Source: Arcobacter vandammei
GTDB taxonomy: Bacteria; Campylobacterota; Campylobacteria; Campylobacterales; Arcobacteraceae
Length of the DNA stretch: 64,000 nt
NCBI RefSeq assembly: GCF_016106035.1
Contig: NZ_JADKPZ010000010.1
Coordinates: forward strand, 28,639 to 92,638
Reading direction: 5' to 3'
The first letter of the stretch is position 1, and every line of letters begins with the position of its first letter. The position numbers and the translations under genes are program-made. The notes under the pieces are model-generated. The model worked only from the letters and a program-made list of their open reading frames with translations, did not search any database and was not told where the DNA came from. Below are positions 37,296 to 45,115 of this stretch, in pieces.

Positions 37296-38192
37296 ATGGG
37301 ATTTGAAAAATATTATGATAAAAATTTGATAGGTAAATCAAATATGAGTTTAGATGAATTTAATGAGAAGATAAAAGAGGGAAATGGGAGTTTTATCAGT
37401 GAATTACATTCAAAATATCTTTATAGAACAAAAGATGAGATTTTAAGACCATATCAAGTTGAATTAATCAAACTTCAAAATCATTTAGAAAAAACTAATG
37501 AAAAGATGATTATTTTGATGGAGGGAAGAGATGCTTCAGGAAAAGGTGGGGCAATTAGAAGAATTACAAGATATATGAATGAGAAACATTATAGAGTTGT
37601 AGCTCTTGGAAAGCCATCTGATGTTCAAAAAACTCAATGGTATTATCAAAGATATGTTGAACAATTTCCAAAAGGTGGAGAGATAGTAATCTTTGATAGA
37701 TCTTGGTACAACAGAGCTATGGTTGAGCCTGTTTTTGGTTTTTGTAGTCAAAAAGAGTATGAAGTATTTATGAAAAGTGTTCAAAGATTTGAGGAAGATT
37801 TAATAGATCATGGTTTTCATTTTCTAAAAATATATCTATCTGTTTCAAAAGAGGAACAAGCAAGAAGATTTGAAGAGAGAGAAGAAAACCCACTTAAACA
37901 ATGGAAATTAAGTGAAATTGATATGCAAATGCAAAGTAGATGGGAAGAGTTTACTCAAAAAAAATATGATATGTTAAAGTACACAAATACAGAAAAATCT
38001 CCTTGGACAATTATACGAAGTGATAGTAAATTTTTAGCAAGACTTAACTCAATAAAAGTTATTTTAAACTCAATTCCTTATGAAGGGAGAGATGAAAGAC
38101 TTGATTTTACAGTTGATAAAGATATTGTTATTACAACTGAAAAAGAGCTTGAACTAATGGATACAAGAAGAGTAGTTAGTTGGCAAGATTAA
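37296..38192 (+). CDS. ppk2: Polyphosphate kinase 2
   Basis: PPK2 transfers phosphate between polyphosphate and nucleotides. The 298-residue protein has Walker A GRDASGKGGAIRR, a lid region with SDVQKTQWYYQRYVEQFP, and Walker B IFDRSWYNRAMVEPV, all typical of single-domain class I PPK2. The frame is open from 37227, but ATG 37296 follows GGGGCTAGGA and matches the family start. It is probably cotranscribed with the thiamine-binding gene. Confidence 0.93.
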   Translation: MGFEKYYDKNLIGKSNMSLDEFNEKIKEGNGSFISELHSKYLYRTKDEILRPYQVELIKLQNHLEKTNEKMIILMEGRDASGKGGAIRRITRYMNEKHYRVVALGKPSDVQKTQWYYQRYVEQFPKGGEIVIFDRSWYNRAMVEPVFGFCSQKEYEVFMKSVQRFEEDLIDHGFHFLKIYLSVSKEEQARRFEEREENPLKQWKLSEIDMQMQSRWEEFTQKKYDMLKYTNTEKSPWTIIRSDSKFLARLNSIKVILNSIPYEGRDERLDFTVDKDIVITTEKELELMDTRRVVSWQD

Positions 38193-38209
38193 GGATAAAA
38201 CCTTAATCT
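38186..38209. terminator. Hairpin between ppk2 and rnhB
   Basis: AGATTAAGG (38186-38194) pairs perfectly with CCTTAATCT (38201-38209) around ATAAAA. It covers the ppk2 stop. The T tract after it is interrupted, so termination strength is uncertain. Confidence 0.55.
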
Positions 38210-38217
38210 TTAGCCTT

Positions 38218-38796
38218 TTAAAAAAGAGTTTTTTGAACTCCAAATTCACTTTCTCCAAGAGCTTTTAATTTAAAAGTAAATCTATGAATATCACTTCTTC
38301 CAAACTTTTTGATAGCCTCAATATGGGATTTTGTACCATAACCTTTGTGTTTATTAAAATCATAGTTTGGATATTTGTTTGAAATACTATCCATAAATCT
38401 ATCACGGCTTACTTTTGCCAAAATTGAAGCAGCACTAACACTTGGGATTTTTGCATCAGCTTTTACCTCTTTTTGTAGAGTTTGTATTCCAAAATTTGTA
38501 TTTCCATCCATTAAAAAAGAGTCTGAAAACTTTTCTAAATTTTGCATAATCTCTAAAATAGAGCTTTTTAAACAAGCACTAATACCAAATTCATCTATTT
38601 CTTTTGCACTTTTAAAAACTATATGATTTTTTGATTTCTCTAAAATCTCATCAAAAAGTTTCTCTCTTTTTTTTTCGCTTAATTTTTTTGAATCATTCAA
38701 TCCTGATATTTCATCAAATAGTACAACCCCAGCAACTACTAAAGGACCTGCAAGTGGACCTCTGCCAGCTTCATCAATACCACATAAATTTTTCAT
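38218..38796 (-). CDS. rnhB: Ribonuclease HII
   Basis: RnhB cuts RNA in RNA-DNA hybrids and at single ribonucleotides. The 192-residue protein begins with the signature LCGIDEAGRGPLAGPLVVAG (first catalytic Asp-Glu), and has AAILAKVSRDRFM and the last segment YDFNKHKGYGTKSHIEAI. The frame is open from 38859, but ATG 38796 gives the normal length and begins at the conserved domain; its ribosome site is weak, so the longer start is possible. Confidence 0.93.
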   Translation of the reverse strand: MKNLCGIDEAGRGPLAGPLVVAGVVLFDEISGLNDSKKLSEKKREKLFDEILEKSKNHIVFKSAKEIDEFGISACLKSSILEIMQNLEKFSDSFLMDGNTNFGIQTLQKEVKADAKIPSVSAASILAKVSRDRFMDSISNKYPNYDFNKHKGYGTKSHIEAIKKFGRSDIHRFTFKLKALGESEFGVQKTLF

Positions 38797-38833
38797 AAAA
38801 CTTTTTTTGGAGTTTTCACATACTAAGATAATC

Positions 38834-39463
38834 TTAGAAATCTCCCTCTCCCTCTTCATTTATAAACATCTCATCTATTTGCTTAATAGGAAAATTAGGT
38901 AATTTAAATTTATCATCTTTTATATCTATATTGAAGTTAGCAATTTTTGCCTCTTGCATTTGCATTCCACTTGATGATTTGCTAATTTGTCTTAATGGAA
39001 CAGCGTTATAAGTCCAAATTCTGTCATCTCCTAGTTGCCAAATATCACATTTATAACCTAAAATTGTCTCATTTCCAACCCAAGAAGCACCCATTTTTTC
39101 TAGATTTTCTTTATTTAAAACAAATCTACTTGAACCATTTTCATCTGAAGCAACTTTTGAAGAGTATATAATTTCTTCATCAAAATCAACATTAAACATT
39201 GTATCTTTTGATATTTTTACTATATTTCTCTCTTTTTCTTCTTCATCAAAAACTTTTTGAATCATAGTTGTATCAGTTATTTCTAAATCACCAAAGTCTT
39301 TAAAATACATTTTACTGCTACCTTTTATGTACTCTTTGTTATTTTGGCTTTCAGCTACTATTGCATACTCTATAATTGCAGATTTTACATCATAAGCTCT
39401 ATTTTGTGAAGCAAAAATAGAAGTTGCACAAAAAATAGAGATGAAAAAGAATTTTTTTAGCAT
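38834..39463 (-). CDS. Exported protein of unknown function
   Basis: A 209-residue protein with a clear signal peptide (MLKKFFFISIFCATSIFASQN). The mature part is beta-rich with the segments AIIEYAIVAESQNN, YFKDFGDLEITD, GYKCDIWQLGDDRIWTYN and IPLRQ-like VPLRQISKSS, a pattern seen in periplasmic DUF4412-like proteins. Function unknown. It precedes rnhB. Confidence 0.75.
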   Translation of the reverse strand: MLKKFFFISIFCATSIFASQNRAYDVKSAIIEYAIVAESQNNKEYIKGSSKMYFKDFGDLEITDTTMIQKVFDEEEKERNIVKISKDTMFNVDFDEEIIYSSKVASDENGSSRFVLNKENLEKMGASWVGNETILGYKCDIWQLGDDRIWTYNAVPLRQISKSSSGMQMQEAKIANFNIDIKDDKFKLPNFPIKQIDEMFINEEGEGDF

Positions 39464-39551
39464 TGTACTTCCTTAAAATTTTGGGGAATTATACAATAAA
39501 ATAGTTCAAATGAAATAATGAAATTTACTCTGACAAATATTATTTTATATT

Positions 39552-39570
39552 AATAATGATTCTTATTTTG
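39552..39570. promoter_or_regulatory. Fur-like box upstream of fur
   Basis: The 19 bases AATAATGATTCTTATTTTG match 13 of 19 positions of the classic consensus of GATAAT hexamers, about 100 nt upstream of the fur start. Autoregulation is inferred. Confidence 0.5.
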
Positions 39571-39668
39571 TAAAGTGAAATAATTTATACTAAATGTATA
39601 TAAAAATAATTTGAATTTTTGAAAACTTTAGATATACTAGAATGTTTATTTTTTAAAAGGTGAATTTA

Positions 39669-40112
39669 ATGATAGATAATCACGATGATATAATAGAAGA
39701 ATTAAAAAAAATAGTTAAGCAAAAAGGCTTAAAATATACAGAACAAAGAGAGATAGTTCTAAATATTTTACTTCAAGCAAACGAACATTTAACAGCTGAA
39801 GAGATTTATAATCAAATAAAAAAAGATTATCCAGAAACAAATGTTGGTATTGCTACTGTTTATAGGGCTTTAAGCTTTTTAGAAGAGGTTGAATTAATAG
39901 CTTCTCTAAATTTTGGTGCTGATGGAAAAAAATATGAGAGTAATATCAAATCTCATCATGATCACTTAATTTGCACAGATTGTGGAAAAATAGTTGAATT
40001 TGTTGATGAAGAGATTGAAAAAAGACAAGAAAAGATTGCAAAAGCAAATAAATTTAAAATAACAGACCACTCAATGCAACTTTATGGTCTTTGTGAAAGT
40101 TGCCAAAAATAA
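39669..40112 (+). CDS. fur: Ferric uptake regulator Fur
   Basis: A 147-residue Fur protein: the DNA-binding domain with KYTEQREIVLNILLQANEHL and VGIATVYRALSFLEEVELI, then the metal-binding domain with SHHDHLICTDCGKIVEF and the C-terminal CESCQK. Cysteine pairs C-x-x-C occur twice. GTG at 39660 is in frame, but ATG 39669 has AAAAGG at 8 nt and is chosen. It would repress the Fur-boxed operons seen here when iron is sufficient. Confidence 0.95.
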   Translation: MIDNHDDIIEELKKIVKQKGLKYTEQREIVLNILLQANEHLTAEEIYNQIKKDYPETNVGIATVYRALSFLEEVELIASLNFGADGKKYESNIKSHHDHLICTDCGKIVEFVDEEIEKRQEKIAKANKFKITDHSMQLYGLCESCQK

Positions 40113-40140
40113 GTAGTATAAAAAATACTACTTATTTTAA
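40111..40140. terminator. Terminator between fur and fldA
   Basis: AAGTAGTAT (40111-40119) pairs with ATACTACTT (40125-40133), with an A-rich loop and ATTTTAAT after it. It lies between convergent genes and starts at the fur stop. Confidence 0.7.
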
Positions 40141-40142
40141 TA

Positions 40143-40640
40143 TTATAAAATTTCCGATTTTATATTATCTACCCAATTTGTAACTCTTTGTTTTGTTAAT
40201 TCACTTTGATTATCTTCATCAATTATTAATCCAACAAACTTATCATCTATTTGTGCTTTTGAAGCATCATGATAATAACCTTCTGTTGATGTAAAACCTA
40301 TAATTTTTGCACCTGTTTTATTTAAATGTTCATAAATAAGACCTATTGCATCTGAAAATTCATCTCCATAACTCTCTTGATCTCCTAAACCAAAAAGTGC
40401 TACTGTTTTGTTTGAGAAATCAATATTTTGGAAATCATCCCAAACACTCTCCCAATCATCATTTAACTCACCATTTCCCCAAGTAGAAGCACCTAAAATA
40501 ATTTTGTCATATTCATTCATTTTTTCTACTTTTGTTTTATCAAGGTTAAAAGTTTCAATTTTTCCTAATTGAGTAGATATTGATTTTGCTATCTCCTCAC
40601 AGTTTCCTGTATTACTTCCAAAAAATATTGCTGTTGCCAT
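40143..40640 (-). CDS. fldA: Flavodoxin
   Basis: A 165-residue long-chain flavodoxin with the FMN phosphate loop FFGSNTGNCEEIAKSI at the N terminus, GASTWGNGELNDDWESVWDDF and ALFGLGDQESYGDEFSDAIG around the isoalloxazine ring. It carries electrons for pyruvate and other oxidoreductases and replaces ferredoxin when iron is short. It is the second gene behind two Fur boxes, after the DUF2325 gene (18 nt gap), so iron control is likely. Confidence 0.95.
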   Translation of the reverse strand: MATAIFFGSNTGNCEEIAKSISTQLGKIETFNLDKTKVEKMNEYDKIILGASTWGNGELNDDWESVWDDFQNIDFSNKTVALFGLGDQESYGDEFSDAIGLIYEHLNKTGAKIIGFTSTEGYYHDASKAQIDDKFVGLIIDEDNQSELTKQRVTNWVDNIKSEIL

Positions 40641-40658
40641 TATAAATTTATCCTTATT

Positions 40659-40982
40659 TTAATCATTTGAGTGTGCATAACACTCACTACAGTTTTTTAT
40701 ATTCATTATCTTTACATATTCGTCATAAACACAAGCAGTAGATCTTTTTGCACAAACAAAAGGTATATTTCTTTTTTTAGCTTCATTTTTATATTTTAGC
40801 ATTGTATTGTGATTTAAAAAAGATGTTAGCATAACTATACAATCAGTATCTTGCGGTAGTTTTTTCTTTGGTGCTGAAGACTTTTTTCTTGCATCCCAAT
40901 GATTTATGCTTTTTGCTCCAAGTTCCATTAACATTGAACTAATATGTGATATTTGGTCTCCACCGATAATCAAAATACTCAT
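40659..40982 (-). CDS. DUF2325 protein
   Basis: A 107-residue DUF2325 protein: ILIIGGDQISHISSMLMELGA at the N terminus, DCIVMLTSFLNHNTMLKYKNEAKKR-type middle and FVCAKRSTACVYDEY. A pair of Cys ends the protein in IKNCSECYAHSND, which could bind metal. Function unknown. It is the first gene of the flavodoxin operon and lies 15 nt downstream of a Fur box, which suggests a role under iron limitation. Confidence 0.82.
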   Translation of the reverse strand: MSILIIGGDQISHISSMLMELGAKSINHWDARKKSSAPKKKLPQDTDCIVMLTSFLNHNTMLKYKNEAKKRNIPFVCAKRSTACVYDEYVKIMNIKNCSECYAHSND

Positions 40983-40997
40983 CTCTTTCCTTTGTAT

Positions 40998-41012
40998 TGA
41001 TAATTAATATCA
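40998..41012. promoter_or_regulatory. Fur box proximal to DUF2325-fldA
   Basis: TGATAATTAATATCA matches the 7-1-7 Fur consensus with one mismatch. It is 16 nt upstream of the DUF2325 start codon. Confidence 0.75.
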
Positions 41013-41050
41013 GAATATTACAAAAAGAAAACTTTGTTTTTGATTAAATA

Positions 41051-41065
41051 TGATAATCAGTATCA
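41051..41065. promoter_or_regulatory. Fur box distal to DUF2325-fldA
   Basis: TGATAATCAGTATCA matches the Fur consensus with one mismatch and lies inside a longer inverted repeat (AAATATGATA 41046-41055, TATCATATTT 41061-41070). It is 53 nt from the proximal box, centre to centre. Confidence 0.8.
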
Positions 41066-41072
41066 TATTTAT

Positions 41073-41105
41073 ACTAAAAAAATAAGAACTAGCAGAAACT
41101 AGTTC
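41073..41105 (-). terminator. Terminator of the lytic transglycosylase gene
   Basis: GAACTAG (41086-41092) pairs with CTAGTTC (41099-41105) around CAGAAA. On the minus strand a T tract follows (complement of 41074-41085). A T run on the plus side would also allow action on that strand. Confidence 0.75.
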
Positions 41106-41110
41106 CTTTT

Positions 41111-41608
41111 TTACACATCAATTTTTCTTAATTTCTCAATAATTGAAGCTATCTCTTTTGAATAAGCTCTAGCTTGTTTGCTATTAAATTTAAATCCAGC
41201 ATTATAGCTTCCCCAAATTTTAGACCAATCATTTTTGTGAAACTTTTGCCAGTATGTTAGTTCATCTATAGCATTTTTTGTAGCAAAATCAAAATCAGAA
41301 ACCAACTTTGAAGCTAAAACATTTCTATTCCAAGTTGTGTCTTTCATATTATTTCTATTTAAAGCAGATTTTATATTTATTTGATACAAACCAAAATCTT
41401 TTGTATCAAGATTTATCATATATTCACCAAGTTTTGACTCTTTTATTGCAATTGCCATTAAAGTATATCCTAAACCGTGGCTATCACCTTTTTGTTTAAT
41501 CTCTTTTAGTGTCTCTTTTTGTTCTTGTGTTAAGTTTTTTATATCTATTTCATTTGCAAAAATATTTGAAACAAATAGCAAAATTAGTAAAAATAACCTT
41601 ATTTTCAC
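41111..41608 (-). CDS. Small lytic transglycosylase-like exported protein
   Basis: A 165-residue protein with a signal peptide (MKIRLFLLILLFVSNIFA). The SLT-like fold is recognised by the catalytic E57 in AIAIKESKLGEY, the FGLYQIN segment and GSYNAGF. It would cleave peptidoglycan glycan strands. It is short, like VirB1/IagB-type transglycosylases that open the wall locally for envelope machines, but no such machine is next to it. Confidence 0.82.
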   Translation of the reverse strand: MKIRLFLLILLFVSNIFANEIDIKNLTQEQKETLKEIKQKGDSHGLGYTLMAIAIKESKLGEYMINLDTKDFGLYQINIKSALNRNNMKDTTWNRNVLASKLVSDFDFATKNAIDELTYWQKFHKNDWSKIWGSYNAGFKFNSKQARAYSKEIASIIEKLRKIDV

Positions 41609-41686
41609 GCTTTTTCTCCTGTTTATTTATTTTATTAAGTATAGAGTTTAATTTAAAATTGTGTAATAATCGTAAACATAAAAAAA

Positions 41687-42403
41687 TTAATTTAATCCTA
41701 TATCTATATATTTTCTTACTTTTAAAATTTCATTTTTATCAAAATCTGCCTCTAAAATAGTTTTGCTATCATCTTTTATAACTTCTCCAAATGGGCAAAT
41801 TATCGCACTTCCTTTTGCCATATTAGAATTTGCACTATTACTTGCAACTACAAAACATTGATTTACTAAAGCAAGAGCTTTACTAATACTTTCATAATGC
41901 TCTTTCCTTTTTACTCCCCACATAGCAGGGTTTAAGATAATATCAGCACCTTTTATCTGCTCCCAAAGAGTGGGAAATCTAAGCTCAAAACAAATAAGTG
42001 TAGCAATTTTTATTCCATTTATTTCAATAATTTTTATATTTTGCTCTTTTGCTGGAGTAAAGAATTTATCTTCATCTCCTAAGGGAAAAAGTTTTATCTT
42101 ATCTTGAGTATGGACTATTTTTTTATTGTGAAAAATAAAAAGCCTATTAAAAAATTTATCATCTTCTTTTATTATTGTTGTTATTGCAATGATTTTATTT
42201 TGTGAAAGCTCTTTTAACTCCTCTATAGCTTTTTTGCTAAATTCACTTGCTTTTTGCATTTTTGTATATGCAAAACCTACAATTGCTAACTCAGGAGCTA
42301 AAATTATTGAGTTTTGGGTACAAGAGTTGATTAAATCTTTTAAGGTTTGTAAGTTCTCTTCAAAGTCATTTGTTGTTTGCATCTGCAAAGAAAAAAGTTT
42401 CAT
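41687..42403 (-). CDS. Carbon-nitrogen hydrolase (nitrilase superfamily)
   Basis: A 238-residue enzyme with the Glu-Lys-Cys triad: Glu in ILAPELAIVGF, Lys in DKIKLFPLGDEDKFF and Cys in LICFELRFPTLWEQ. It hydrolyses a C-N bond in an amide such as an omega-amidase or deaminated-glutathione substrate; the exact one is unknown. AAAAGGAT precedes the ATG. Monocistronic. Confidence 0.85.
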   Translation of the reverse strand: MKLFSLQMQTTNDFEENLQTLKDLINSCTQNSIILAPELAIVGFAYTKMQKASEFSKKAIEELKELSQNKIIAITTIIKEDDKFFNRLFIFHNKKIVHTQDKIKLFPLGDEDKFFTPAKEQNIKIIEINGIKIATLICFELRFPTLWEQIKGADIILNPAMWGVKRKEHYESISKALALVNQCFVVASNSANSNMAKGSAIICPFGEVIKDDSKTILEADFDKNEILKVRKYIDIGLN

Positions 42404-42448
42404 TTTTTTATCCTTTTTGCAACTATTTTAGCATAAAGATATATAAGC

Positions 42449-42454
42449 TATAAT
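42449..42454 (+). promoter_or_regulatory. -10 element placing a leaderless start for the response regulator
   Basis: TATAAT ends only 5 nt before the ATG at 42460, so transcription would begin at or beside the start codon. No ribosome site is present between them. Confidence 0.55.
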
Positions 42455-42459
42455 ACAAG

Positions 42460-43140
42460 ATGATTAAAAAACCTTATGAAAATATAAAAATTTTATATGT
42501 TGAAGATGACGATATTGCAAGAGAAAATGCAGTTGAGTATCTTGAAAACTACTTTGACTCTATTTATGAGGCTTCAAATGCAATTGATGCTTTGAAACTT
42601 TATAAAGAGCATAAACCAAATATTATAATTAGCGATATTTCAATGCCAAAATTAAATGGCTTGGAGTTTGTAAAAGAGATTAGAAAAACAGATAAAAAGA
42701 CTCAAATTATACTTGTAACTGCATTTTGTACAAAAGAGTATCTGCTTGAAGCAATAGAGCTTGGACTTGTAAAATATCTTGTAAAACCAGTAGAAGAAAA
42801 TAGCCTAAAAGAGGCTTTAAATCTATGTTTAGAAGCTATTTGTGAAGACAATTCAAATCTAATTGAAATCTATGAAAATATAGTTTTTGATATATTTAAT
42901 AAAAATCTAAAAATAGATGAGGAATTAGTAAAATTAAGAGCAAAAGAGATTTTGTTTTTGGAACTTTTACTTAAAAATAAAAATAGAGTTGTAAGCTATG
43001 AAGAGATAGAAAACTATGTGTGGCACGATGGTGTGATGACAAAAGATGCTCTAAAAACTTTGGTAAAAAATATAAAAGCAAAATTACCAAAAGATATTAT
43101 AGAAAATCTTGCAAATATAGGATATAAAATTGCAATTTGA
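42460..43140 (+). CDS. OmpR-type response regulator
   Basis: A 226-residue regulator with a receiver domain (acidic pocket VEDDD at 14-18, phospho-acceptor D59 in IISDISMPKLNG, Lys in LVKPVEE) and a C-terminal winged helix (KEILFLELLLKNKNRVVSYEEIENYVWHD-type, ANIGYKI). It pairs with the kinase gene that overlaps it by 11 nt. Translation probably begins on a leaderless mRNA. Confidence 0.92.
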   Translation: MIKKPYENIKILYVEDDDIARENAVEYLENYFDSIYEASNAIDALKLYKEHKPNIIISDISMPKLNGLEFVKEIRKTDKKTQIILVTAFCTKEYLLEAIELGLVKYLVKPVEENSLKEALNLCLEAICEDNSNLIEIYENIVFDIFNKNLKIDEELVKLRAKEILFLELLLKNKNRVVSYEEIENYVWHDGVMTKDALKTLVKNIKAKLPKDIIENLANIGYKIAI

Positions 43141-44449
43141 AGCAGATATTGTCTTATTTTACGGCATAACTTTTGGAATATTAATTATGACAATAGTATA
43201 TACTTTTGTAATATATTTATACTCAAAAGAGTTATTTTATATTAGCTACTGTTTTATGCAAGTTTTCTCTTTTGTTTTTATACTCTCATATAGTAATTTT
43301 TTTGAAATTAGCCACTATATAAAAGAGCTTTCTATGGCTGTTGCCTCTATTTTTGCTCTATTTTTCGCAATTAGCTACTATGAAGGAAAATTTTTACCAA
43401 AAATCACAAACTACAAAGAGCTTTTAATAAATACTTTTTTCTTAAATGTTGTGATTTTAACGGCTTTTTATCACTACATTTTATTTGAATATCTACCTTA
43501 TACAATTGTTTATGCAGTTTTGTTTATCTCAATAGTTTTTAACCTCAAACAAGGCTTTAAGCCAACTATGATTTATGTTTTTGGTTGGAGTTTTTTTTGT
43601 GCAGTTTTATTTATCTTTGATTTTAAATATTTTTATATAAATAGTGGATATTATGATTTAGTTTTAGTTGTTTTTGCTCTTGAAGCTATGCTGTTTACAA
43701 TCTCTATTGCATATAAATATAGTGATTTGAAAAAACAAAATATTGAGTTTGAAAAGATGATTTTACAACAATCAAAGTTTGTAAAATCTGGTGAAATGAT
43801 TGCAAATATAACTCATCAATTTAGACAACCTTTAAATAGCCTTTCATATATTTTGCTAAATCTTAAAAAAAGATTTGAAAATAGAAATTTAGATGAAGAG
43901 TTTTTTGATAAAAAGATAGCTCAAGCCCAAGAACAGCTAATATTTTTGTCAAAAACAATAGATGATTTTAAAGAGTTTTATATACAAGATAAAACAAAAA
44001 GTAACTTTACAGTAAAAGAGGCTATTTTAAATGCAAGTTCACTTTTGAGTGCTGATTTAAAAAAATATAGTATAAATCTTGAAATTGAGTATCAAACTTT
44101 TGAAAATATAGAGATTTTTGGAGTGAAAAATGAGCTTTCTCAAGTAGTTTTATCTTTGCTTTCAAACTCAATAGATATTTTAAAAAATAGACAAAATCCA
44201 AAAATAAAAATAGTAATATCTTCAAATAGTGCTGATGTTTTAATAGAATTAATAGACAATGGCGGAGGAATAAAAGCAAAATTTTTAAAAAAAATCTTTG
44301 AACCATATTTTTCCACAAAAGAAGATGGTACAGGAATAGGGCTATATTTATCAAAAATGATAATTGAAGATAGTTTTGCTGGAAAGCTTCAAGTTCAAAA
44401 TATAAAAAATGGAGTCAAATTCTCTATACTTATAGAAAAAGCTATTTAG
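43130..44449 (+). CDS. Sensor histidine kinase with seven membrane segments
   Basis: A 439-residue kinase. About seven hydrophobic segments fill residues 7-193 (7TMR-like sensor without a separate extracellular domain). The phospho-acceptor H229 is in NITHQFRQPLNSL, and the ATPase domain has LLSNSID, DNGGGI and GTGIGLYLSK. TTG at 43130 has AGGATA about 8 nt upstream. The signal is unknown. It is the cognate partner of the preceding regulator. Confidence 0.9.
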   Translation: MQFEADIVLFYGITFGILIMTIVYTFVIYLYSKELFYISYCFMQVFSFVFILSYSNFFEISHYIKELSMAVASIFALFFAISYYEGKFLPKITNYKELLINTFFLNVVILTAFYHYILFEYLPYTIVYAVLFISIVFNLKQGFKPTMIYVFGWSFFCAVLFIFDFKYFYINSGYYDLVLVVFALEAMLFTISIAYKYSDLKKQNIEFEKMILQQSKFVKSGEMIANITHQFRQPLNSLSYILLNLKKRFENRNLDEEFFDKKIAQAQEQLIFLSKTIDDFKEFYIQDKTKSNFTVKEAILNASSLLSADLKKYSINLEIEYQTFENIEIFGVKNELSQVVLSLLSNSIDILKNRQNPKIKIVISSNSADVLIELIDNGGGIKAKFLKKIFEPYFSTKEDGTGIGLYLSKMIIEDSFAGKLQVQNIKNGVKFSILIEKAI

Positions 44450-44520
44450 TATTTACAAAATCTAGTGAAGATATAATAGAAGTATAAATAAAAAATATTG
44501 AGCTTTTAAAATCTGAATTA

Positions 44521-45024
44521 TCAAAGTTTTATATCATTTTCGGCTATTTTTGTAGAGTCTTTGAAACTTTCTAAAACATCTATAAGTGAGTATAAAAACT
44601 TTTCAGAGCTATATGGAAGCATTTCATAAATATAGTTGTATAGATGATAGTTTGCTTCGCTTTGCATTTTTTGGCTATGTAGTTTTTCTTCAAATTTAAA
44701 ATAGCTTTCTAGTATATTTTGTTCTTCAATACTTGGAGATTTTAGAATATTTTTTAAAGTTTTTAATCTGCTTTTTTTATCTTCTTCATCAAAAAGTTCT
44801 GCAATAGATATATCTAAGACTTCTGCTATATATGGTAAAAGCTCTATTTTTACTTCTCTATTTCCATTTAAATAACCATAAATTGTAGAACTACTAGGAG
44901 CTTCACCAGTTGTTTTTAAAACAGGATTTAATAAAAGTAACTGAGTTACAAAATATTTTCTAGTAAGTCCTTTTTTCTCTAAAATATTATTTATATTTGC
45001 ATTTATATTCAAAATGAACTCCAT
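44521..45024 (-). CDS. XRE-family transcriptional regulator
   Basis: A 167-residue protein with an N-terminal helix-turn-helix (about 8-75: NNILEKKGLTRKYFVTQLL, SSSTIYGYLNGNREVKIELLPYIAEVLDIS) and a helical C-terminal part (IEEQNILESYFKFEEKLHS). No ribosome site is visible before ATG 45024. It is divergent from the glycan operon, and three TTCA-N3-TGAA sites lie in and beside the gap, one of them within its own first codons. It probably represses itself and the operon (inference). Confidence 0.82.
   Translation of the reverse strand: MEFILNINANINNILEKKGLTRKYFVTQLLLLNPVLKTTGEAPSSSTIYGYLNGNREVKIELLPYIAEVLDISIAELFDEEDKKSRLKTLKNILKSPSIEEQNILESYFKFEEKLHSQKMQSEANYHLYNYIYEMLPYSSEKFLYSLIDVLESFKDSTKIAENDIKL
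45008..45018. promoter_or_regulatory. Putative XRE operator 1
   Basis: TTCA-AAA-TGAA, a 4-3-4 palindrome within codons 3-6 of the XRE gene. With one flanking base its 12-mer is the exact reverse complement of the one at 45084-45095. Confidence 0.5.
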
Positions 45025-45029
45025 TTTTA

Positions 45030-45040
45030 TTCAATATGAG
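45030..45040. promoter_or_regulatory. Putative XRE operator 2
   Basis: TTCA-ATA-TGAG, a near copy of operator 1 displaced by exactly 22 bp, just upstream of the XRE start codon. Confidence 0.42.
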
Positions 45041-45083
45041 TAATTTTAAAGAGATATTTATTTCTTAACGGGTAATATTTTAA

Positions 45084-45094
45084 TTCATTTTGAA
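45084..45094. promoter_or_regulatory. Putative XRE operator 3
   Basis: TTCA-TTT-TGAA, 54 bp from operator 2 and 22 nt before the first glycan gene start, where it would overlap the promoter. Confidence 0.5.
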
Positions 45095-45115
45095 TAGAAA
45101 ATATCAGGGGACAAC

